DNA of 64,000 nt, taken from assembly GCA_016706365.1 (NCBI GenBank), contig JADJJU010000009.1, positions 206,501 to 270,500 on the forward strand, written 5' to 3'. The notes beneath the pieces are model-generated. The model was not told the DNA's origin. It did not search any database and worked only from the letters and a program-made list of their open reading frames with translations. Below, piece after piece: positions 57,335 to 64,000 of the stretch (its first letter is position 1; the number at the start of each line of letters is the position of its first letter). Both the position numbers and the translations under genes were made by a program. This stretch comes from Saprospiraceae bacterium (lineage in GTDB: Bacteria > Bacteroidota > Bacteroidia > Chitinophagales > Saprospiraceae).

Positions 57335-57688
57335 TCATGATTTTATCATTTGGGTTAGCATTTTGAAGCAATTCAATAATTCTTTTCCTAACGGTTCAAT
57401 GTCAATTTTTTCAAGGTATCCAAGGGTGTTCGATATGTCCAATGCTGCATCTATTTCGACAAGTGAGCTTCTAGATATTTCAAAAAATCTTTTTCTTTCA
57501 AGCTCTGATTTGCGGGCGGAACCTTCTGCCAGGTTGAGATGAACCGATAATGCAGCTCTTCGAATTTGAGAAATCATGCCAAACTTTTCTTCAGCAGGCA
57601 TTTGAATGCTAAGTTTATAGCATTCAAATACTAATTGTTGAGTGGATTGATAAATATCCAACTTTTGATGATTCAGAGTTAGAAACAT
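57335..57688 (-). CDS. Four-helix-bundle protein (S23/IVP, 23S rRNA intervening-sequence family)
   Basis: A 117-residue all-helical protein: LDIYQSTQQLVFECYKLSIQMP, then ISQIRRAALSVHLNLAEGSAR, the signature of the S23/IVP (PF05635) family, followed by two more helices, RFFEISRSSLVEIDAALDISNTLGY and ELLNCFKMLTQMIKS. Family members are encoded in rRNA intervening sequences, and relatives (Avd) act with diversity-generating retroelements. Here it lies between an RND permease and its adaptor, with heptamer arrays on both sides, so it looks inserted into the operon. Its own function is unknown. Confidence 0.85.
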   Translation of the reverse strand: MFLTLNHQKLDIYQSTQQLVFECYKLSIQMPAEEKFGMISQIRRAALSVHLNLAEGSARKSELERKRFFEISRSSLVEIDAALDISNTLGYLEKIDIEPLGKELLNCFKMLTQMIKS

Positions 57689-57714
57689 AAAATTCTATTA
57701 TTTAATGTATTAAA

Positions 57715-58224
57715 ATTGACAATTCACAATTGACTATTCACGTCCTTTTCACAAATTAGCATTCAACATTCAACATTCACCATTCACCATGACTGTGCAC
57801 CATCGGATTGACAATTCACAATTGACTATTCACGTCCTTTTCACAAATTAGCATTCAACATTCAACATTCACCATTCACCATTCACCATTGCCTGACTAT
57901 TCACGATTGACTATTCACGTCCTTTTCACAAATGAGCTTTCAACAATCAAAATTCCATTACTAACTATTCCGCATTGACTATTACAATTGACTATTCACG
58001 TCCTTTTCACAAAGCATTCAACATTCAGCATTTAACATTCACTATTCACCATTCACCATTGACTATTGACTATTATTCAACCTTTCACAATTGACATCAA
58101 ATTCATTACTATTCTTGACAATTGAGCATTCAACATTCAGCATCCTTCTTCACAATGACTTTCACATCAACATTCCATTCAACATTCAACATTCAACATT
58201 CAACATTCAACATTCAAAATTTCT
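57715..58224. repeat. Large heptamer array with four 26-bp cores
   Basis: About 510 bases made almost wholly of ATTCAAC/ATTCACC/ATTGACT-type period-7 units. A 76-bp perfect direct repeat covers 57715-57790 and 57807-57882. A 26-bp core beginning TTGACTATTCACG occurs four times (57730, 57822, 57907, 57988). It begins straight after the adaptor gene's stop. No gene. Confidence 0.9.
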
Positions 58225-59728
58225 TCAATGCTCATGCCCGTGCGCAGGCAATTCGCCTGAAGCTGATGCAAGTTTAATCTGATATGCACCTTTTGTTACA
58301 ACACGTTCTCCTTCCTGAAGGCCTGAAATTACTTGCACTAAGTCCCCATCACCTGCAGCAATTTTTATTTCCCGCTTTTGAAAACTTTCTCCTCCTGTTT
58401 GCACAAACACATAGAAGTTTCCTGTTCCTCCATAAGAGAAGAAACCGGAATAATAATGCATTTGAAATAAGGGAGGACTTAAGGTAGATTTCCGCTGCGG
58501 AACCGGGAACAAGGTTGCCAATATTATCAATTTCAAAGGTTATTGGGAGAAAAGCTGAGTTTGCTGATGTGCTTTTACCATAGGAAATAATTTTTCCGTT
58601 CAACTTTTTGGTGTCGAAAACCTGATCAGACCCAATCGGTACAAAATTCGCGGAGGATATGGTTTGAAGTTTGCCAAAATATTTCTGCGAAACATTTGCC
58701 TGTAAGATCAGTTTTTTGTTCTTTGAAACCACAGCCAGGGGCATTCCTGCTTCCACATACTGTCCTTCATTTACAAAAATGTTTTTTACAAAGCCACTAA
58801 TGGGGGAACCAATAGTTTGACCGGAGGCTGAGTAGTTTTTAGAAATAGCATTCAAAAGAGACTGTGTATTCTCAAAATCATTTTTCGCCTCTAAGAAGGC
58901 CGCTTCAGAAATGATTTTATCCTTCACCAATTCTTTTGAGCGATCGTAATTAGCTTTAGCTTTATCAAAATTGGCTTTCGCTTCTTTGATGTTGGCATCC
59001 AGATTGTTTTCGGTCAGGTTCCCACCTGAAATAGTAAACATTGACCTGTTTTGTGATACTTCAGAACCTACAATGGTTTTGCTCCCACTAAATTTAATTA
59101 TTCCGCTTGAAGTGGCTGCAATCATCATTTCATCGCCGGGGGCTGCTAATATTTGTCCGGATGTTTTGATGATGTCAGCGAATTCACCTTTAATTACCGG
59201 GGCATTTGCAAATTCCGATTTCCAGGCTTGTTCTTTCAGATAACTTATTTCGTCTTGAGAAGCATGTTCTGATTGATTGTCTAATGCAGAATGTTCATCA
59301 GCATAAATAGTTACATTATTAATTACAATTTGATCATTGAAGTCTTTTGTTTCTATATCAAATACAAGCTTTCCTTTTCCTGCAGTTTTAGGTATTAAAG
59401 CCAATTTAAAAATACCCGGAGAACTGGCAGAATCTGCACTTTGGCGAATACCGCTATCACCTACAATAAGACTGACAGTAACCTTACCCTTAGTTAAGGG
59501 TAAGAATTTGTCACCTAATATGGTAAAATGAGCAGCAAAATTGGTTTTACTGTTGACAATCAGAGGAATAAATTCAACAAAAAGCTCTGTTTTATCGGAG
59601 TATAGAATATGCGCAATCGGTTCTAAGCCGCCTGCTTCGTGTTCGTGACCATGCTCATCTGCAGATTTGTCGGCACAGGCCACAAAAAACAAAGCAAACA
59701 CAGCCATCAAAATGGATGCTATTTTCAT
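58225..59728 (-). pseudogene. RND periplasmic adaptor (CusB/CzcB-like), two frameshifts
   Basis: A membrane-fusion lipoprotein (lipobox LFFVAC) with an N-terminal beta domain (about 30-150) and a His-rich start (DEHGHEHEAG). A helical hairpin (ANFDKAKANYDRSKELVKDK) and barrel-sandwich lipoyl region follow. After KSSLISNALL the frame must change twice: near 58447-58453 (to read IPVSSLMEEQ) and near 58418-58423 (to read NFYVFVQTGGESFQKR), each repaired by one added base. The last part IAAGDGDLVQVISGLQEGERVVTKG is intact. The two one-base losses lie within about 35 bases. Confidence 0.88.
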
Positions 59729-59751
59729 TATACAGAGAAAATTTAGGTTGA

Positions 59752-60018
59752 TTAATGCTTGTTGCTGTCATCGTCGTGACTATGCCCATGTTCCTTTTCT
59801 TTGTTTATTGCAGGACTGTCACTTTCTACCTTAAACTCTTCCTGATTGTGTTCGGCATCATCATGGTCTTTGTGCTCAGTGCCATCTTCGTGCAGGTGTG
59901 TTCCATCGGAATGTTCATGTGTTCCCTCATCATCATGAGAATGTGTATCGATCTTATTGTTGCCACATTCTGACATCAGAAGTACAACAATTGCGAATGA
60001 AAAAATATATTTTGTCAT
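59752..60018 (-). CDS. His/Asp-rich metal-binding lipoprotein
   Basis: An 88-residue lipoprotein (LLMSEC lipobox) whose mature part is a run of His, Asp and Glu (HSHDDEGTHEHSDGTHLHED and EHGHSHDDDSN). It is likely a periplasmic metal buffer or sink for Zn, Co, Cu or Ni. It lies directly upstream of the RND adaptor in the efflux operon. Confidence 0.8.
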   Translation of the reverse strand: MTKYIFSFAIVVLLMSECGNNKIDTHSHDDEGTHEHSDGTHLHEDGTEHKDHDDAEHNQEEFKVESDSPAINKEKEHGHSHDDDSNKH

Positions 60019-60052
60019 CGTTTAATTTTTTGAAATGAAATAAAAGCAACCA

Positions 60053-60075
60053 ACTTGTCATTGGAGTTGACAAGT
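60053..60075 (-). terminator. Hairpin between two His-rich genes
   Basis: ACTTGTCA (60053-60060) and TGACAAGT (60068-60075) form an 8-bp stem with a 7-base loop. In the minus sense it is followed by TGGTTGCTTTTATTTC. It may be a weak terminator or an mRNA-processing hairpin within the operon. Confidence 0.45.
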
Positions 60076-60100
60076 GTAAAAATTCATTGAAAATTGAAGC

Positions 60101-60517
60101 TTAAACGATGAGAGTGGGAGGGGCCCTCAGGCCATAAGGAAGATAATAATGTGAATTGCAGAAATCTGAAACATACGGCGGCAATTTGTGGAGGATATCC
60201 ATTATTGATGGCTCAAAAAATACAGTAAGGCTATGCAGATTAGTTATTTGAGTGTTCTTTTTTTTATGAGAATCAACTGCAGTATTGCTGATGAAAAAAT
60301 TTAGTCCGCATATTTCATGCTGAAAATTGGAGAAGATATGTCCCCAATCTGAATCCCCATTTTCTGAATCATGCTGCCGGACTAATCCCTCATGCTCATG
60401 GTGATGATGTGCTTTATCGTTGTGCTCATAATGGTGATAATGAGGTATTAAATTATGACCCAACATTATAGCCAGGGCAAAATATAATATTAATATTGAC
60501 AAATATCTTTTAAGCAT
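60101..60517 (-). CDS. His-rich membrane-associated hypothetical protein
   Basis: About 138 residues with an N-terminal hydrophobic segment and a His-rich loop (HYHHYEHNDKAHHHHEHEG), then an unrecognised domain. Probably a metal sensor or binder of the efflux system. The ATG at 60517 is preferred over an in-frame TTG at 60520. Two dozen bases upstream of it there is a dyad (GTAAAACT-N8-AGTTTTAC). Confidence 0.7.
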   Translation of the reverse strand: MLKRYLSILILYFALAIMLGHNLIPHYHHYEHNDKAHHHHEHEGLVRQHDSENGDSDWGHIFSNFQHEICGLNFFISNTAVDSHKKKNTQITNLHSLTVFFEPSIMDILHKLPPYVSDFCNSHYYLPYGLRAPPTLIV

Positions 60518-60542
60518 CAAGAGCTAAATTACGACTATTTAA

Positions 60543-60566
60543 GTAAAACTGCGGATTTAGTTTTAC
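60543..60566 (-). promoter_or_regulatory. Inverted repeat upstream of metal-efflux operon
   Basis: GTAAAACT (60543-60550) and AGTTTTAC (60559-60566) form a perfect 8+8 dyad around GCGGATTT, about 25 bases before the first gene of the efflux operon. It is a candidate operator, though no regulator gene lies nearby. Confidence 0.4.
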
Positions 60567-60637
60567 AACTGAAGACTGCAACTATGACTTTGTGGATACA
60601 AACAACAAAACGAAGTGGTTTTAATTTTAGTTTATTT

Positions 60638-61594
60638 TTACTTATTTACCTTGTCTACTATCCATTCAAAAAGTACTTTCTGAGTATCTTCGGAATAAGG
60701 ATAATTTTTCCAATCTCTGTCATAGCATTTATGAGCCTTTTGAAAAGAGTGCGTTTCACTTGCGGCAATGTAAATCTTTAAATGAGAGGGTTTTCCACTG
60801 GGGAATATATTCTGAAATTCATCTACTGCCCATTTGGAATTTACCAGCTCATCATTTTCTGCAAACATAAAAAAGAAAGGCTTTTCAATATGAAAAATAT
60901 ACCTTTTTGGCTCAAAGTCCTGGATAATTTTAAGTTGCTTCCAATTGCCTTTTTTACCAAATCTGTTGACAAATTTTATATCCCTGTTTGCCTTTTTTGT
61001 TGCCCTTTTTAATGCTTTTGTTTCTGAGTTGCCTTTTTTACAAATATAGTTACTCATATAGTCATTGATCAGCTGTTTCCTGACGCCAAACGTAGCGCCC
61101 GCCATACTTACCCCGCCTGCAAATATTTCAGGATAATTAGACAAGGCTATCTGGGCAATCCAGCCTCCCTGACTATGCCCGATTAAGAAAATTTTGTCCT
61201 GATCGATATAGTCTAATTTTTTGATTGCTAATGCCACATTGACCGCATCAGTTGCCCTTTGTTCAAATGATGTTTCAAACCAAACTCCCTCTGATTCACC
61301 CACTCCGCGTTTATCAAAATATACGAGAGCAAAATCATTCTCCAGGAAAGTTTTCTCAAGAAAATAGGCTGTAAAGTCCTTATAATTAGTCTTATGTGAA
61401 GAAGTACCACCCGAACCTACGAGGAATATGATTACGGGAACTTGATTATTTAAGGATTTCTTTTTTAATTGAACATCCAGACTGTAGCCTTCACTTTGAA
61501 CTTTAAAGTTTATAGTATCAATGTTGTTACCCGGGGAGGCTGATAGGGTAATGTAAAAAGAGATATAAGTTAAAATAGATACTATTCGATTCAT
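60638..61594 (-). CDS. Alpha/beta hydrolase (secreted)
   Basis: A 318-residue protein with a signal peptide (about 1-20). Alpha/beta-hydrolase features: VIIFLVGSGGTSSHKTNY, YFDKRGVGESEG, and the nucleophile elbow FLIGHSQGGWIAQIALS (Ser in GHSQG); acid and His residues lie in AENDELVNSKWAV and SETHSFQKA. Similar to dienelactone hydrolase/esterase-like proteins; substrate unknown. Confidence 0.9.
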   Translation of the reverse strand: MNRIVSILTYISFYITLSASPGNNIDTINFKVQSEGYSLDVQLKKKSLNNQVPVIIFLVGSGGTSSHKTNYKDFTAYFLEKTFLENDFALVYFDKRGVGESEGVWFETSFEQRATDAVNVALAIKKLDYIDQDKIFLIGHSQGGWIAQIALSNYPEIFAGGVSMAGATFGVRKQLINDYMSNYICKKGNSETKALKRATKKANRDIKFVNRFGKKGNWKQLKIIQDFEPKRYIFHIEKPFFFMFAENDELVNSKWAVDEFQNIFPSGKPSHLKIYIAASETHSFQKAHKCYDRDWKNYPYSEDTQKVLFEWIVDKVNK

Positions 61595-61824
61595 TTGCTG
61601 GTTACTTTAGTGACAACTCTGCATTTTTATCTCTGAACGCAGTTCTTTCAATTTTCTAGTGAAGTCCATACTCTTTCGGTAGTGTATGTCGCTCAAAGAT
61701 AGTTATTAAAAATACGGATGAAAAATTGAGATGTGAGGGTATGTAATAATCCTTGACAATTTGCAATTGAAAGAGTATTAGTGGAAATTCCGGTTATCCG
61801 GAATACTGATGCTTTGAGTAGTCA

Positions 61825-61974
61825 CTAATTTTTCAATATCAGGTACTCAAATCCACCAAGTTGCAAATTTCCGGGTAGCGGTTCTGTTTTGTCAATTAAT
61901 GCATTTTTCAAGGTTCCCTGCAGCTCATTAGGTCTAGGGATAAACTTTAAGAATATATGAAAGGTGTTTTTCAT
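61825..61974 (-). CDS. Short reading frame, possibly a gene remnant
   Basis: A 49-codon frame (ATG 61974) reading KNTFHIFLKFIPRPNELQG ... LPGNLQLGGFEYLILKN, in outline. The last part resembles the C-terminal beta-domain ending of glycoside hydrolases, but no other part is present. It begins 36 bases behind the CPBP-like gene, in the same frame as that gene. May be a small protein or a leftover C-terminus. The rest of 61595-62010 shows no gene. Confidence 0.35.
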   Translation of the reverse strand: MKNTFHIFLKFIPRPNELQGTLKNALIDKTEPLPGNLQLGGFEYLILKN

Positions 61975-62010
61975 TTTTTTGATACCATATCCACAATTAT
62001 ATAATAGGAA

Positions 62011-62700
62011 TCAGATATTGTTGACCAACATGGCCACTGTCATCGCATCCAGCAAACCATGGAATACCACAAAGTATGGAAAAAGTGAAGGTCTTTTAAA
62101 TATTGAAATTCCAAGCAGGACAGCAAAGGGGAGGAATACTAAGGCACGAAACACGATAAAATCAAGTTCAAATATCAGGGGTAGCGTACAATGTTGAATG
62201 GAAAGAAAGAAGGCCGGAATGAGAACGATTAATGTTTTTGATTTTAACCTAGTTTTGAGCAAGGGCATCAGGTACCCGAAATATGTTGCAAGTTCTGCAA
62301 AGGCAATACTAAGGGGAAAAGCTATCAGAAGTAAATAAACTAAAACTTTTGAAATAGGCTGAAACATTATATCTGAATAATGAGAAGATCCTCCATAGAT
62401 CCATATGTTCAAATAATAACTGGGGAGTAAAACAAGAGGAATTGAGATACTTGCAAGCAGAAGGAATATAAACAGATCCTTTTTCAATGTTGTGGAATCA
62501 AATTTAAAAATTGACAGGAGATTAATTCCTTTATTCTTTAGTAATGTCCTGAGTATTAGAATGGAACAGATATTTGTGATCGTCGCTACAAGTATCCAAT
62601 ACTTTTGGGATTCGAACCAGGAAAATAATATCAATGCAATCAGGCCTTGAAAAAAGGCAAATAGAAGTAATCGACTAAAAAGTAATGCAACTATTTTCAT
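62011..62700 (-). CDS. CPBP-like membrane protein (possible degenerate intramembrane protease)
   Basis: A 229-residue polytopic membrane protein with about six to seven helices. Segments FAELATYFGYLMPLL, FFLSIQHCTLPL and FHGLLDAMTVAML are placed as in CPBP/Abi proteases, but the first motif lacks the usual EExxxR. Catalytic activity is therefore doubtful. Confidence 0.6.
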   Translation of the reverse strand: MKIVALLFSRLLLFAFFQGLIALILFSWFESQKYWILVATITNICSILILRTLLKNKGINLLSIFKFDSTTLKKDLFIFLLLASISIPLVLLPSYYLNIWIYGGSSHYSDIMFQPISKVLVYLLLIAFPLSIAFAELATYFGYLMPLLKTRLKSKTLIVLIPAFFLSIQHCTLPLIFELDFIVFRALVFLPFAVLLGISIFKRPSLFPYFVVFHGLLDAMTVAMLVNNI

Positions 62701-62727
62701 AAAACATAAATTTCGAATGCTCGATTT

Positions 62728-63666
62728 TTACATGAAGTATTCTATCTTAAAATGCTTCAAAATTCGCAATACTCTCAATGTATTCCATCTGCTTGCTTTG
62801 CCGGCCTCTTCCATTGTAAAGTGTACCTGACCAGGATGTGCAGCCGGTAAATTCCAGGTGCCTTCTTTGTTTTTCTTTTTAAGAATGAAATCTAATGCAG
62901 GATGCAATCTATCATCCCATTCAATCCCTGCATATTGAAAATAATCCAGGACCCTGAGAATATCATACTTCCATCTGAATGGATATGCTAGCTTCAAAAA
63001 GTCCATATTAATAATTTGACCTGTTCGGTCAGATATAAATAGCTGATGTTGGAGGAGAAATTCAATGGCACTTGCAATGGCACTCCGAATTCCGTCGATT
63101 CGATACAGGTGACCAGCTACCATGAATTCCGTGATTCCTTCAAGTACCGATATAGTAGTGTGAAATGAGCTGTGTTTCGCCCCGGTTCGGAGGGTACAAC
63201 AATTAAAACCACCATCCGGCATTATCTCATCCAGAATGCAATCAACAATTGAGTGTAAATGATTTTCAGCTGTGTTGAAATATGAAGCGTAATTTAAAAA
63301 CATTCCATTCACACAAATATCACTATACTCCAATGTTGAAGGTCCCAGGGGAATGCCTCCATCAGCTGATTTCCCATTTTGCAAAACCAGATCTATTGTT
63401 TCCCGTACAAGTTCATTATTCTGGGGAAGATTTAAATTGCGAAGGTCAAGCAGCGTGTAATGTGTAGAAATCCACTTTGGCTGGTAAAACCGTAAGCCCC
63501 AATGCCCATTGGGGTTTTGCTTCGATAAAAACATTTGTCCCCAGCCTTCTATTGCAATTCTTTCCTGAAGATCCTTTTTTTCCACATCCAGCAAATCCCG
63601 GTAAACCTGGTATTGAATAGAAACATCACCTTTCAGCAGCCATTCTATAATCTGATCTGTATTCAT
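62728..63666 (-). CDS. Terpenoid-cyclase/prenyltransferase-like helical protein
   Basis: A 312-residue helical protein reminiscent of squalene cyclase/prenyltransferase alpha-alpha barrels (repeats such as NGHWGLRFYQPKWISTHYTL, DGGFNCCTLRTGAKHSSFHT and EGTWNLPAAHPGQVHFTME). No catalytic DxDD or DCTAE motif is evident, so it is listed as hypothetical. It is cytoplasmic by composition. Confidence 0.6.
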   Translation of the reverse strand: MNTDQIIEWLLKGDVSIQYQVYRDLLDVEKKDLQERIAIEGWGQMFLSKQNPNGHWGLRFYQPKWISTHYTLLDLRNLNLPQNNELVRETIDLVLQNGKSADGGIPLGPSTLEYSDICVNGMFLNYASYFNTAENHLHSIVDCILDEIMPDGGFNCCTLRTGAKHSSFHTTISVLEGITEFMVAGHLYRIDGIRSAIASAIEFLLQHQLFISDRTGQIINMDFLKLAYPFRWKYDILRVLDYFQYAGIEWDDRLHPALDFILKKKNKEGTWNLPAAHPGQVHFTMEEAGKASRWNTLRVLRILKHFKIEYFM

Positions 63667-63716
63667 CCCGGTGGTTTATTGGTTCAGTTTTGCAAAAAGA
63701 GGATGGAAAAAGCAGT

Positions 63717-63981
63717 TCATTTCCATCTCTTAAGCTGTGGAATGCTGCGGGTAGCGAGCCAGGCAAAAACAGTATTCATTCCATCCTTCTTCATTTCCTG
63801 CATACAATACTTTTGCATTTTCTTAGAAGTGTCAATTTCAGGAGGAGTCAAAAACACCCCATTTTCATAGCACATGGAGCAGTACATTTTGCTGAGCGAA
63901 CCGTCTTTTTTCTGTACCCCCGCCTTTCTTGTCTTTCTTTAAGGGAAAGCCACAACTTTGACAAAATTTGTATTCATTCAT
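63717..63981 (-). pseudogene. Zinc-ribbon domain protein, frameshifted
   Basis: A short protein with zinc-ribbon CxxC pairs: YKFCQSCGFPLKKD at the N-terminus and KMYCSMCYENGVFLTPP further on, then FAWLATRSIPQLKRWK. The frame breaks after the A6 run (63906-63911 on the plus strand); with five bases the sequence continues GGGTEKDGSLSKMYCSMC. Similar small zinc-ribbon proteins are common and of unknown function. The lesion is in a homopolymer, so may be an error. Confidence 0.75.
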
Positions 63982-64000
63982 GTGTTCAAATAGTTTTTAA

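Noticed and set aside
57335..57688. Diversity-generating retroelement
   Set aside because: The four-helix-bundle protein is related to Avd, but there is no reverse transcriptase or template/variable repeat pair in the window.
57715..58224. CRISPR-like array
   Set aside because: The 26-bp cores recur four times at 81-92-bp spacing, but the intervening stretches are low-complexity heptamers shared between copies, not unique spacers, and no cas genes are near.
62728..63666. Functional terpene cyclase
   Set aside because: The helical repeat pattern fits, but no DxDD or DCTAE catalytic motif is visible.

Overview
The window looks like a chromosomal segment of a Bacteroidota bacterium, most likely of the Saprospiraceae/Chitinophagales type. 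It has moderate-to-low GC. Two very large secreted proteins are built of SprB-like repeats and end in type IX secretion (T9SS) sorting domains, and a smaller protein also ends in a T9SS-type domain. TAnnTTTG promoter elements occur, Shine-Dalgarno sites are largely absent, and the his operon contains a fused hisB and a fused hisIE. The species assignment is inference; no rRNA gene is present.

Layout. 0-2 kb: a DUF423 membrane protein (cut by the window edge), ung, tRNA-Arg(TCT) and a spermidine-synthase-like methyltransferase. 2-6 kb: a sodium:solute symporter, an SMP-30-like lipoprotein and a GHMP (galactokinase-like) kinase, tightly packed like a sugar uptake module. 6-13.6 kb: a complete histidine operon hisG-D-C-B-H-A-F-IE, preceded by a His-rich leader peptide and an attenuator terminator; hisIE carries an in-frame stop at a conserved Lys codon. 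13.8-29 kb: envelope and secreted proteins (helix-hairpin-helix barrel protein, FKBP lipoprotein, two giant adhesin-like proteins) with nucleoside phosphorylase, an ArsC-like protein, hemF and a LuxE-like protein between them. 29-35 kb: leuS with an internal extra domain, and a disrupted methylmalonyl-CoA mutase. 35-41 kb: lipB, a thioesterase, ccmB/ccmC/ccmD-like cytochrome c maturation genes, glutamate dehydrogenase and an Lrp regulator. 41-53 kb: TraB/GumN protein, aldehyde dehydrogenase, adenine deaminase, SRPBCC protein, a photolyase-like remnant, cupin, AraC regulator, TPR lipoprotein, DJ-1 protein and GNAT. 53-60.5 kb: a heavy-metal CusCBA/Czc efflux operon with two His-rich proteins, split by a four-helix-bundle (S23/IVP) gene embedded in heptamer repeats. 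60.6-64 kb: hydrolase, CPBP-like membrane protein, a hypothetical protein and a frameshifted zinc-ribbon protein.

Two themes stand out. First, many intergenic spacers share one architecture: directly after a stop codon comes a short array of period-7 tandem repeats, whose sequence differs from place to place, followed by the motif AACAGCC reading in the sense of the upstream gene. Two of these spacers also share a GGCAAATA palindrome. A much larger array of the same style surrounds the four-helix-bundle gene inside the metal-efflux operon. Second, an unusual number of genes are interrupted (hisIE, methylmalonyl-CoA mutase, photolyase-like, TPR, DJ-1, RND adaptor, zinc ribbon). Several breaks are one-base changes in homopolymers and may be sequencing errors; others, two nonsense codons and an internal deletion, are not explained that way.
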